Below are positions 1 to 7,031 of a stretch of 9,263 nucleotides of DNA, in pieces. A program made the translations under genes and the position numbers. Source of the DNA: Promethearchaeota archaeon (GTDB lineage: Archaea > Asgardarchaeota > Lokiarchaeia > Sigyniarchaeales > Promethearchaeaceae); the NCBI GenBank assembly GCA_014729055.1, contig WJKO01000398.1:1-9263 (forward strand), in the 5' to 3' direction. A model generated the notes under the pieces. It was not told the origin of the DNA. It did no database searches and saw nothing but the letters and a program-made list of their open reading frames with translations. Each line of letters starts with the position of its first letter. Positions within the stretch are counted from its first letter, which is position 1.

Positions 1-266
1 CTGATTTTTTAAATGTTTTTGAACAAATTGAAGACGAATTAGGCAAAATAGTGGCTGAAAACCTGCATATACACTATTCTAAAGTCGAATACACGGAAGC
101 TGGAGAGAAAGAACATCATACTAACTCAATTAAACAATGGGGACCGGATTTTAAACCATTGTTAAATCTTATACATGAAGTTGGATATAAGCCGACCATT
201 ATAAATGAATCTCCCGCTCTTGAATCCGATGCCAAAATGCTTATGGATTTTTATAATTCATTGTGA
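1..266 (+). CDS. nfo: Endonuclease IV-like AP endonuclease, C-terminal fragment
   Basis: This is the last 87 codons of a gene that begins before the window; the frame is open from base 3 and ends at TGA 264-266. The family has a TIM-barrel fold and cleaves DNA at abasic sites in base excision repair using bound metal ions. The fragment shows the archaeal-type C-terminal pattern: HIHYSKVEYTEAGEKEHH (bases 66-119), whose histidines correspond to the late metal-ligand region of the family; a WGPDFKPL segment; and IINESP (199-216), whose Glu would be the final metal ligand. A GTG at 51 lies inside this conserved region, so it is not the start. The assignment comes from recognising these motifs without the N-terminal half. 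Another AP-endonuclease-2-type TIM barrel, such as a sugar isomerase relative, is the main alternative. Confidence 0.72.
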   Translation, partial: DFLNVFEQIEDELGKIVAENLHIHYSKVEYTEAGEKEHHTNSIKQWGPDFKPLLNLIHEVGYKPTIINESPALESDAKMLMDFYNSL

Positions 267-294
267 GAAAAGCTTTAGAAAAGATTTTAATAGA

Positions 295-307
295 AAAATA
301 AATATTT
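295..307 (+). promoter_or_regulatory. Probable TATA box of tRNA-Phe
   Basis: The A/T-only stretch aaaataaatattt is centred about 22-23 bases before the first base of the tRNA. That is close to archaeal TATA spacing for a transcript starting at or just before the mature 5' end. The surroundings are also AT-rich, so the call rests mainly on position. Confidence 0.35.
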
Positions 308-322
308 CCATATTACAAAATA

Positions 323-428
323 GCCAGCGTGGCCTAGCCAGAATTTATAATGTTTTTATAAATTCCTAGAACGGGAAGGCACTGGACTGAAGATCCAGGT
401 ACCGCGTGTTCAAATCACGCCGCTGGCA
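323..428 (+). tRNA. trnF: tRNA-Phe (anticodon GAA) with a D-loop intron
   Basis: All four arms can be folded by hand. The acceptor stem is GCCAGCG (323-329) with CGCTGGC (421-427), seven perfect pairs. The D-stem is GCCT (332-335) with AGGC (377-380). The anticodon stem is CTGGA (382-386) with TCCAG (394-398) around loop CTGAAGA, giving anticodon GAA at 389-391. The T-stem is GCGTG (404-408) with CACGC (416-420) around TTCAAAT. The discriminator is A428 and CCA is not encoded. The D-loop is far too long unless a 32-nt intron (340-371) is removed. The spliced tRNA would be 74 nt, with D-loop AGCCCGGGA supplying A14, G15 (opposite C48), G18, G19 and A21. All tertiary-contact positions are then normal, so the gene looks functional. 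There is no intron at the usual 37/38 site. Confidence 0.93.
340..371 (+). other. Noncanonical tRNA intron (D-loop, 32 nt, bulge-helix-bulge)
   Basis: The intron forms a perfect 10-bp hairpin, GAATTTATAA (341-350) with TTATAAATTC (356-365), closed by a 5-nt loop. Outside it is a 4-bp central helix, CTAG (334-337) with CTAG (366-369). A 3-nt bulge C-C-A (338-340) lies on the 5' side and a 3-nt bulge A-A-C (370-372) on the 3' side. Archaeal splicing endonuclease cuts after the second base of each bulge, which gives exon ends C339 and C372 and a normal D-loop. The outer helix is weak (only C333-G373 pairs readily), so this is a relaxed BHB. C334 and T335 belong to both the central helix and the mature D-stem, so splicing must come before D-arm folding. 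Confidence 0.85.
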
Positions 429-429
429 C

Positions 430-440
430 TTAATTTTATT
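430..440 (+). terminator. T-rich tract after tRNA-Phe, possible terminator
   Basis: The run ttaattttatt begins two bases after the discriminator base. Archaeal RNA polymerase often terminates at T-rich tracts without a hairpin. The tract is short and interrupted by A, so the support is weak. Confidence 0.3.
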
Positions 441-494
441 CTAATCATCATGATATTGAATCTTAATCAATTTTAAACCAGTGTGCTCCCAATC

Positions 495-504
495 TATATA
501 TATA
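495..504 (+). promoter_or_regulatory. TATA box of the PAP2 phosphatase gene
   Basis: The alternating tatatatata lies 31-40 bases before the ATG at 535. With usual archaeal spacing, transcription would start around 523-528 and leave a leader of about 10 nt. This argues against the in-frame GTG at 481, which is upstream of the box and would not be in the transcript. Confidence 0.5.
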
Positions 505-534
505 CCAAAAAATGAAAAGAAATTAGAGATATTT

Positions 535-1263
535 ATGTCAACAAGGGGAGAATCTAAAGAAAAAAATTCTTTGAAAAAAATTCAGAAATGGGATGAACGG
601 GTTCTAAAATCATTGAGAGGGATAGGAGGAAAATTAACAACAAAGTTTATGAAATTCATCTCATTTTTCGGAAGAGAACCGATTTGGTTCTCATTGATTG
701 CTTTTTTCTTACTTATTTATTTTGATCTTCAAAAATATATCCTATTTGGAAATGGACTTTTTGCGGGTCTAATTTTGGTTGTTCCTATTAAATTACTTAT
801 AAAAAGACCGAGACCTTATGTTAAATTTAAGGACCTTCCACCATTAGAACGGGCACATAAATCAACTAGTTTTCCTTCCTGGCATACATTTAACGCTGTA
901 ATAAACTCATTGATCATCGGTTATATGACGGAAAATGTATTGATATGCTTCATTTTCTTAATGTTGGCTATATTGGTGGGCTTTTCAAGAGTGCAACTCG
1001 GCGTTCATTACCCTTGTGATGTTTTTATCGGATATTTATTGGGTTTTGCCGCATTTCCTTTTGTTTATTACATGCAATTTCCGTGGCTTTCATTTTTTGC
1101 ATATCTCGAAGAAATGAGCCCATACACATTTGCCCATCAAGAATTGAATCCTTTTCTTAGATATTGGTGGTATTATTTCATTATTATAGCCGTTTATGCT
1201 GGAATTGTAGTTACAGGCGGATATCATACTATTAAAAAGTACTTGAAAAAGAGAAATTCATAA
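535..1263 (+). CDS. PAP2-superfamily membrane phosphatase
   Basis: This is a 242-residue integral membrane protein of the PAP2 (type 2 phosphatidic acid phosphatase) superfamily. These enzymes remove phosphate from lipid phosphates or polyprenyl diphosphates at the membrane surface. All three signature motifs are intact: K86-x6-R93-P94 (KLLIKRPRP), PSWH with H117, and SRVQLGVHYPCD with R152, nucleophile H158 and D162. The first 40 residues are charged and probably cytoplasmic. About five to six hydrophobic segments follow, including two after the last motif, roughly 167-190 and 212-228. ATG 535 is chosen over GTG 481 because a TATA box lies between them and the extra 18 residues are poorly family-like; a weak GAG-type ribosome site precedes 535. 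The gene converges on the LysE gene with 13 bases between stops. The substrate is not readable; undecaprenyl-diphosphatase-like or lipid phosphatase roles are both possible. Confidence 0.87.
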   Translation: MSTRGESKEKNSLKKIQKWDERVLKSLRGIGGKLTTKFMKFISFFGREPIWFSLIAFFLLIYFDLQKYILFGNGLFAGLILVVPIKLLIKRPRPYVKFKDLPPLERAHKSTSFPSWHTFNAVINSLIIGYMTENVLICFIFLMLAILVGFSRVQLGVHYPCDVFIGYLLGFAAFPFVYYMQFPWLSFFAYLEEMSPYTFAHQELNPFLRYWWYYFIIIAVYAGIVVTGGYHTIKKYLKKRNS

Positions 1264-1276
1264 ACTAGAGTTGCGT

Positions 1277-1963
1277 TTAAAACACTGAACTCGCAAGGTA
1301 TAAACCAAAACCTATCATAAAAATTGAACAAGCAACAAGAATCGCGATATACACTTTTTTCGTCATTATCTTTCCTGAGAATCCTACAAGTGTGGCTACG
1401 GGAACATACCAAACTAAGTCTCCCATTTCGTGACCTATAAAGAAGCCCCAAAAAGCAATGGGATTCGCAAAAGAGATATTAAAAATCCGCATGGCATTTA
1501 AACCCCATGTTGCCCACCATAAAATCCAATACGGATTAGATATAGATATCATAACACCACCAAGAATTGGATGCATATTGAAAAGCTTATTTTGTTTAGC
1601 TTGGTCTTGTAGTTTCGCTGCATCAGGGTTGAGGAAACTAAAATCAATTCTTTTTTTTCTGAGATCGTAAATAATCGAGCCACCAAAATAAATCAGCAAT
1701 CCCCCGCCTAATAAACCGATTATTATTACAAATATCTGGTTCTCCAAAATAGGTCCCAATCCAGCAACAAGAATCAAAATAAGTAGTAGTTCTAGGATTG
1801 CATGACCTAAAATAACAAAAAGACCGACTAAAAAACCCCGTTCTTTCTCCTTTATCGCATTAAAAATTACATAGGATAACACAGGACCTGGACTCATTGC
1901 TCCTGTCAATGCAACTACGAATGAATAACTAAATACTGACCAAAATACCATTTTTTCCGTCAC
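1277..1963 (-). CDS. LysE/RhtB-family amino acid exporter
   Basis: This 228-residue inner-membrane protein has the LysE translocator pattern. It starts with a hydrophobic helix carrying SPGP (residues 24-27), then helices near 42-70 and 76-96. A charged central loop (101-130) leads to the family hallmark GGVMISISNPYWILWW (135-150). C-terminal helices lie near 168-193 and 204-226. The family exports amino acids or related small solutes by exchange with cation gradients; the substrate here cannot be told. The longest reading starts at GTG 1963. ATG 1951 (residue 5) is an equally good start, because the GTGA at 1963-1960 could act as its ribosome site. It lies 9 bases after the stop of the YdjM-like gene on the same strand, so the two are probably one transcript. 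Length is slightly above the usual 200-210 residues because of the central loop. Confidence 0.87.
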   Translation of the reverse strand: MTEKMVFWSVFSYSFVVALTGAMSPGPVLSYVIFNAIKEKERGFLVGLFVILGHAILELLLILILVAGLGPILENQIFVIIIGLLGGGLLIYFGGSIIYDLRKKRIDFSFLNPDAAKLQDQAKQNKLFNMHPILGGVMISISNPYWILWWATWGLNAMRIFNISFANPIAFWGFFIGHEMGDLVWYVPVATLVGFSGKIMTKKVYIAILVACSIFMIGFGLYLASSVF

Positions 1964-1972
1964 ATGTTATAA

Positions 1973-2752
1973 TTAATCTATGTTTTTGGATTTTTCTAAC
2001 CTTGATTTCTTTTGAAATTTTTTGTATTCAATTAATGAATGAATGATTATGCCAAAAGTTATAGCATAAAATGGACCTTCTAATAAAAGTTGCATTAATA
2101 ATTTAGTCAATCCGGGCTCAGCACTGTAAATTAAGCGGAATCCTATTCTATATGTAGGATCCCAAGGTCCGAACGGCTGGAAATTGTTTGCAATAAAATC
2201 AGCAGCTATATGAGATAAAAGCCCAGCGAAAAACGCAATTCCATAAAATGGTCGCTGTTCCCGATGATACCTATACGCAAGCAATGCGAGTAAACCGATG
2301 AGAAGAAAGAAGATTAAAAACTTTATCGACTCTCGATATAACAAAAAGGATAAGATAAATGTTAGAAGGAGAAGTGGACTTTTCCTCGCTTTATCTGGGA
2401 TATCTTGACCAAAGGGATCGCTTACATTGTTTAAAGGCAAGTCCCTTTTTAATTTTCTATTAGAGATTAATAAACTAACTAAAAGGGTAATTCCAGTGAA
2501 TAAGAATCCCAAGCCATGCGAGAAATGATGGTGATATCTCAATAAAACTTCATAGGTCCAAGGATCGTGATAATTAATTAAGTTTGCGCTAATTGATGAA
2601 AGACCATCAAAATCGGGCGTATAACCTCCTAAAAGTCCTATTACCCATAGCCAAACCCGAGAGTAATAGCCCGAGTGTTTGCTTTTTTTAATGTTTTGCC
2701 AACAGACTTCACCAATAGTGAATCCAATCAGACAATGAGTTACTCCATTCAT
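1973..2752 (-). CDS. YdjM/DUF457-like membrane-bound metal-dependent hydrolase
   Basis: This 259-residue multi-spanning protein resembles the YdjM (DUF457, PF04307) family of predicted membrane-bound metal-dependent hydrolases. Visible landmarks are an N-terminal MNGVTHCLIGF with H6, G-x-x-PDFD (46-49), HHHFSHG (74-80) in front of a long hydrophobic segment, and SHIAADF (180-186). These His and Asp residues sit at membrane edges and are the likely metal ligands. Hydrophobic segments lie near 33-43, 82-97, 127-160, 168-183 and 223-240, with a basic C-terminal tail. ATG 2752 is the natural start, as conserved residues begin at once. A TATA-like sequence about 21 bases upstream suggests a leaderless or nearly leaderless message. 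The biological substrate of the family is not established to my knowledge. Co-transcription with the LysE-like gene is likely from the 9-bp gap. Confidence 0.78.
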   Translation of the reverse strand: MNGVTHCLIGFTIGEVCWQNIKKSKHSGYYSRVWLWVIGLLGGYTPDFDGLSSISANLINYHDPWTYEVLLRYHHHFSHGLGFLFTGITLLVSLLISNRKLKRDLPLNNVSDPFGQDIPDKARKSPLLLLTFILSFLLYRESIKFLIFFLLIGLLALLAYRYHREQRPFYGIAFFAGLLSHIAADFIANNFQPFGPWDPTYRIGFRLIYSAEPGLTKLLMQLLLEGPFYAITFGIIIHSLIEYKKFQKKSRLEKSKNID

Positions 2753-2767
2753 AAGAATATGTTAAGA

Positions 2768-2778
2768 TATTTTATATA
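2768..2778. promoter_or_regulatory. TATA-like element in the 72-bp divergent intergenic region
   Basis: The element tattttatata is the best TATA candidate between the two divergent genes. On the plus strand it would give a start near 2798-2803 and a leader of about 25 nt for the membrane glycosidase gene. On the minus strand it is centred about 21 bases before ATG 2752, giving a leaderless message. One A/T element may serve both directions or only one. No clear BRE was recognised and no other regulatory repeat is visible here. Confidence 0.4.
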
Positions 2779-2824
2779 GAATTTTAAGCTTAGTTAAGAT
2801 TGAAAAGCCGGATTTGGTTATTTT

Positions 2825-5764
2825 ATGAAAAAGAAATTAACAATCAAATTGCTAAACATTATAGAATTATCAATTTTATTTGGAATTCATTTTTTTTGGA
2901 TAATATATAAATGGGATTTGTTCCCAATTGAAAAAACAAGCGATCTGCTAGCCTTGTGCAGCCCATTTCTTTTGGCTTATCTCGTCGGTATCTGTTGTAG
3001 AATCGAAAAATACAAGAAATATTTGTTTGAGATTGAATGGATTTTTCATAGTCTGGTTAGTTTAGGATTTTTGGTTCTTCTAGCATACCTGCAGTTTAGA
3101 AATGAATTCAGTTTTGTTTTGCCTTTTTCTTGGGGTTTTTATCTTTGGACGGGCGTAGTTGCATTGTTATTGAGCGCTAATATAATTACACATTCGCGAT
3201 TATCTGAAGAGAAAGCCACAGTATCACCAGAAAATGAAGAAAATCAAGATAAAACTAATTCACAAAATACTAAAATAAGTATGAAACGATTAACAGATAC
3301 TTTGATTAACCCAAGAAAATTGATTTATTTGGGGATTTGGGTAATCATACTATTTATGCTTAGCATTTTAAGTTATCCAATCTATTTTGCATTTTTCTCA
3401 ATTAGTTTTCATAGTATCTTAATGTATGAAACTAAAAATGTTAGAGATAAGAAGAAATTAATGAAAAATTTTGAATTAAATGAACTAAGGAAGGTAGAAG
3501 ATCAAGGATCTAAACATCCAAACTACTCCAGTATTCTCAATTTGATAAAACGAAAACCAATTGATAATTCTAAAATATATTTGGATAAATATACTAAAAT
3601 TATTTCTCGTCATCTGCGCACTTTATTCCTTGTAATTATTTTTGCATTTTCTTGGGGTTTATGGGCTTTAAATGTAATGCAAATGGGCTCGTTAGAAGAT
3701 AAATGGGGTTTGTTTATACGCCCATTTATTAACCCCTTATTTTATTTAGGTGTTGCGAGTGTCGGTTTTTCCTTGGTCTCAAATATAATTTGTAAAAATA
3801 AAAACAATAGAATAACAAGATTTTTAGACCATAGACTGATAACAGACGCTATTATGATTATAATCTTTAGCTTAGTGATATTTGATATTTATTTTATAGC
3901 GCCAGTAATTATGGGCTACTCTATTATCAGTCTAATACAGACTATGCTATCGCAAAATAGTACGAGTTATGCCTCAACTCTAATTGCTACCACTATTGGT
4001 TGGACTGCTGGTCTCTATTTATTCACATTTAATGGAATGTTGCTTAATCTGGTAGATACTATCTTCTATATTCTAAAGATTGATATTGATGCAACAATTC
4101 ACTTAGTAAATCTATTATTTGTATTACTACTATCTGCAATCTTAATGCTTAAAGTTGCTTTTTCTTTATTTGATATCTTAATTAATAAACGTGAGAAGAT
4201 AAAAGGAACTAATCTATCAGGTGAACCGAGAAACCGAAAGAATATTGTGCAGAAAGTCAATAAAAATAGTAAATCCAGAAAAACTGAAATAAAAAACAAG
4301 ACACAGTTTTTTGGCATATTTGGATTGGTCTTCTTAAGCTCTCTTGTTGGACCTTTTTTAGTATTAAATTTTCCTCTATCAAACAAATCACTTGGTTTTC
4401 CACCTAGTGAAAATGTAGAATTAAGTGAATTCAGCGGAATAGCATTATCTCCAAATTACGCTTTAGATTTAGTAAATGAATCAAATGGATCATGGACGAG
4501 GATCCATATTACTTGGCGTAACGTCGAATCAGAGGAAGGATTATATGATTTTTCATATTATGATGAATATATAGATAATGCATCTTATTATGGTGTGAAG
4601 ATTGTGGCAATGTTATCTCATAGACCGCATTGGGTAGATATTCCAGGAAACCACTATATAACGGAAGCCTTTCTCCCGCAATGGTTGGATTTTGTTAATG
4701 CAACAGTGCGCAGATATAGATATTATATCAAAACGTGGGAGATTTGGAACGAACCTAACTTAGAACGATTTTGGGATGGCCCAATGGAAGACTTTTATCA
4801 TCTCGCAAACGAAACTGCAAAATTAATTCACAATATTGATAATTCAATTTATATCATAAGTCCGTCATTTTCAGCAGCATCTGCAGGGTACGTACCCCCC
4901 CATTTGGCTGAGATGTTCAACGCAAATATAATGCAATTTATTGACGCGATTTCAATTCATTTCTACAATTTTGATCCCGATACACTCTATGCGGGATTGT
5001 TGCAGTATATAAATGTCGGTAAGAAATATGGCTTCACTGGAGATTATTTGGTAACTGAGATTGGAAATCCTACGAGTGGTGGATATCCACACATGGTCAC
5101 CGAAAAGTCCCTCGCAGACAATGTTATTAAATGTATGGTAATTTCATCAGTTTATCAAATACGGACTTTCTTATGGTACTGCGTCAGAGATTCTGGAAAT
5201 GCAGACGATGATAAATGGAATTCAGAGAAATGGTTTGGATTGTACTACAACAATTTAACTAGGAAAATGGGTGCAAATGCATTCGATCTTTTCAGTGAAT
5301 TCTGTGCTAATAGTAAATTGATACCTGATATGCTTAGAAAGAACAGCGGCTTTGCCTCTAAAGATCTAATGACTATGCTCTATCAAAATACTGGATCATT
5401 ATCGGACACCTATACACTTATCATGTGGTACGCTCCAACTTTATATGAAGGGGGAAAAGTTAATGTTAATATAGATTTTAATAATGCCATTCATAATGTC
5501 ACTTTACATGATATATACACAAAATCAAATGTATCCATGGTTGAATCTTCTGTTGATGTGGGAAATAGCCCTATTGTTATAACTTTCAATTGCAGCGATC
5601 TTGCAAGCCCTTTAATACTCACTATCTCAAATTTATTCATTAGTGAAATCATATATTTTGGTATCTGTGGAATATTTCTTATTGCAATTGTTTTTATGCA
5701 TCATAAAAAGCTTAAAGAAATAAGGAACGAAAAAAATGCAAGGAAAGAAAATAAGACTCTCTAA
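2825..5764 (+). CDS. Multi-spanning membrane protein with external GH-A clan glycoside hydrolase domain
   Basis: This 979-residue protein has three parts. Residues 1-515 hold about ten or eleven membrane segments (near 11-28, 40-58, 68-90, 99-121, 166-197, 265-284, 302-321, 340-372, 382-408, 424-450, 494-515), separated by charged loops at 122-165, 200-262 and 453-493; this part is of no family I recognise. Residues 536 to about 830 form a TIM-barrel glycosidase of the GH39/GH5-like GH-A clan. TWEIWNEPN carries the acid/base E643 and LVTEIG carries the nucleophile E745, 102 residues apart, a usual spacing for the clan. A beta-rich region to about 935 and a final membrane helix near 942-958 with a basic tail follow. 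The lysine-rich loop before helix 494-515 and the basic tail place the catalytic domain outside by the positive-inside rule. Many N-x-S/T sequons in the domain fit a glycosylated surface protein. The substrate is unknown. The 3' end overlaps the aldolase gene by 29 bases. Confidence 0.85.
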   Translation: MKKKLTIKLLNIIELSILFGIHFFWIIYKWDLFPIEKTSDLLALCSPFLLAYLVGICCRIEKYKKYLFEIEWIFHSLVSLGFLVLLAYLQFRNEFSFVLPFSWGFYLWTGVVALLLSANIITHSRLSEEKATVSPENEENQDKTNSQNTKISMKRLTDTLINPRKLIYLGIWVIILFMLSILSYPIYFAFFSISFHSILMYETKNVRDKKKLMKNFELNELRKVEDQGSKHPNYSSILNLIKRKPIDNSKIYLDKYTKIISRHLRTLFLVIIFAFSWGLWALNVMQMGSLEDKWGLFIRPFINPLFYLGVASVGFSLVSNIICKNKNNRITRFLDHRLITDAIMIIIFSLVIFDIYFIAPVIMGYSIISLIQTMLSQNSTSYASTLIATTIGWTAGLYLFTFNGMLLNLVDTIFYILKIDIDATIHLVNLLFVLLLSAILMLKVAFSLFDILINKREKIKGTNLSGEPRNRKNIVQKVNKNSKSRKTEIKNKTQFFGIFGLVFLSSLVGPFLVLNFPLSNKSLGFPPSENVELSEFSGIALSPNYALDLVNESNGSWTRIHITWRNVESEEGLYDFSYYDEYIDNASYYGVKIVAMLSHRPHWVDIPGNHYITEAFLPQWLDFVNATVRRYRYYIKTWEIWNEPNLERFWDGPMEDFYHLANETAKLIHNIDNSIYIISPSFSAASAGYVPPHLAEMFNANIMQFIDAISIHFYNFDPDTLYAGLLQYINVGKKYGFTGDYLVTEIGNPTSGGYPHMVTEKSLADNVIKCMVISSVYQIRTFLWYCVRDSGNADDDKWNSEKWFGLYYNNLTRKMGANAFDLFSEFCANSKLIPDMLRKNSGFASKDLMTMLYQNTGSLSDTYTLIMWYAPTLYEGGKVNVNIDFNNAIHNVTLHDIYTKSNVSMVESSVDVGNSPIVITFNCSDLASPLILTISNLFISEIIYFGICGIFLIAIVFMHHKKLKEIRNEKNARKENKTL
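5722..5726 (+). promoter_or_regulatory. Ribosome binding site for the aldolase-ferredoxin gene
   Basis: The sequence AAGGA ends 9 bases before ATG 5736, inside the end of the preceding gene. It supports the overlapping start at 5736 over the internal ATG at 5769, which would remove the family-typical GKKIRLSKI segment. Confidence 0.5.
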
Positions 5765-7031
5765 AATAATGGATAAGGATAAACGGGCGATGCTTGTCGC
5801 AGCCGACCATGGACTAATGCTCGGTCCCATTAAAGGAGTAATAAACTTAGAGGAAACACTTAAAAAGATTATTTATGGTGGTGTTGATGGCATCTTGATA
5901 TCTCCAGGACAAGCCCAACACATCAGCCATCTTTTCCATGGGCGCGAGGCACCTGCAATGTTACTTAGGGGAGATTATACCAGCGGGTTTAGAAGTCTCA
6001 CATATACGCTCCCTAATGAACAAATACATGAATTTAAAATAATGTCTCCAAAGGATGCTTTAGCATTAGGGGCAGATGCGATGGTCGTCTATTATCTACT
6101 CGGTCGCCCTGAGGATCCTTTGAATGACGAGGCAACAAATATCGAGATTATAGCCAAAATGGCTGAAGAGAGTGAAAAATGCGGATTACCATTCTTTATC
6201 GAACCTATGCCATTTGGACCGCGTGTTACTGGTAGTAATTATATAGATTTATTAAGAATTGGGATTCGGGTTTCAGAAGAAATAGGAGCTGATGCCATTA
6301 AAATCCCTTATTCCGGCGACATTGACTCATTTCGGAAGATAGTTGATTCGGTTAATATCCCAATTTTTATTTTAGGTGGTGCCAAGAGTAAAACATATCG
6401 AGAAGCTTGTGAAATGGTAGAAGATGCATTAACTGCGGGAGCAAACGGTACTGTTTTTGGTCGTCAGATTTTGCAAGCACCTGATCCACAGAAGCTGGCG
6501 GGATATTTAATGAAAATAATTCATAAAGGCATAAAATGTAAAGATATATTTGCGGAGAAAATCAAGAGTCCTTCAAGACTTGAGATAAATTTAGACAAAT
6601 GCACTGGTTGTAATATTTGCTCCATCGCATGTTCCATGGCTCATTCGGGTATGAATGATCCAAATTATTATGCGATTCATGTAGAACATAGTTTTCCTAA
6701 AAAACTAAGACCACAAGTTTGTATTCAATGCGGTAAATGCATAGAGATATGCCCTAATTCTGCTATTAAAATCGATCCGACTGACCATCATTTGATGATT
6801 AATCCTGAATTATGTGATTTATGCGGCAATTCAGAAGACGCCTCAAAATTTAAATGTGTTTTAACGTGTCCAAAAAAAGTTATAAAACCACCATTAGGTG
6901 TAAAAAAGAATCAATATTATAACAATAGAATACCTTTAATATGTGATTTTTGTGGAGGATGTCCTGAATGCATAGAATGGTGTCCTAATGAAGCTATTGA
7001 TATAAAGGAGAGTAGATTCAATAATGGATGA
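5736..7031 (+). CDS. DhnA-type class I aldolase fused to a poly-[4Fe-4S] ferredoxin domain
   Basis: Residues 1-275 are a class I aldolase of the DhnA/FbaB group (archaeal fructose-bisphosphate aldolase and ADH synthase relatives). Landmarks are GKKIRLSKI (3-11), AADHG with D24 and H25, ADAIKIPYSGD with Schiff-base K189, and a phosphate-site pattern ILGGAKSKT (212-220) plus FGRQILQAPDP (241-251). Residues 283-428 are a ferredoxin with 17 cysteines: C289-x2-C292-x2-C295-x3-C299; C329-x2-C332-x2-C335-x3-C339; C360-x2-C363-x10-C374-x3-C378; and C403, C406, C409, C412, C416. That is enough for about four [4Fe-4S] clusters, as in HydN/AorA-like electron-transfer subunits found beside AORs. The stop overlaps the AOR start by 8 bases, so the fused ferredoxin is very likely the AOR's electron acceptor. 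The segment where archaeal FBP aldolases carry a catalytic Tyr seems to read EPMPFG here (156-161), so the substrate may not be fructose bisphosphate. No frameshift or stop lies near the domain junction. Confidence 0.9.
   Translation: MQGKKIRLSKIMDKDKRAMLVAADHGLMLGPIKGVINLEETLKKIIYGGVDGILISPGQAQHISHLFHGREAPAMLLRGDYTSGFRSLTYTLPNEQIHEFKIMSPKDALALGADAMVVYYLLGRPEDPLNDEATNIEIIAKMAEESEKCGLPFFIEPMPFGPRVTGSNYIDLLRIGIRVSEEIGADAIKIPYSGDIDSFRKIVDSVNIPIFILGGAKSKTYREACEMVEDALTAGANGTVFGRQILQAPDPQKLAGYLMKIIHKGIKCKDIFAEKIKSPSRLEINLDKCTGCNICSIACSMAHSGMNDPNYYAIHVEHSFPKKLRPQVCIQCGKCIEICPNSAIKIDPTDHHLMINPELCDLCGNSEDASKFKCVLTCPKKVIKPPLGVKKNQYYNNRIPLICDFCGGCPECIEWCPNEAIDIKESRFNNG
7005..7010 (+). promoter_or_regulatory. 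Shine-Dalgarno-like AAGGAG before the AOR gene
   Basis: A good purine-rich match lies within the end of the aldolase-ferredoxin gene, but 13 bases from ATG 7024, longer than the usual spacing. With the 8-base overlap it suggests translational coupling. Confidence 0.4.

Noticed and set aside
323..428. tRNA pseudogene, or tRNA with an anticodon-loop intron
   Set aside because: The anticodon stem and loop are intact at normal length. The only excess sequence is in the D-loop and has exact splice-motif geometry.
481..534. GTG 481 as start of the PAP2 gene, adding 18 residues
   Set aside because: A TATA box at 495-504 falls inside this extension and would place the transcript start downstream of 481. 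ATG 535 begins a normal family N-terminus.
1224..1451. Minus-strand open frame of 75 codons
   Set aside because: It lies in another frame over the LysE gene and the end of the PAP2 gene, with a composition unlike a protein family.
1458..1670. Plus-strand open frame of 70 codons
   Set aside because: It is antisense to the strongly recognisable LysE coding sequence and shows no motif.
4099..4386. Minus-strand open frame of 95 codons
   Set aside because: It is antisense to the membrane part and lysine-rich loop of the glycosidase protein; its Phe/Leu-rich sequence is the expected shadow.
5633..5830. Minus-strand open frame of 65 codons across the glycosidase/aldolase junction
   Set aside because: It is antisense to two well-supported genes and has no recognisable features.
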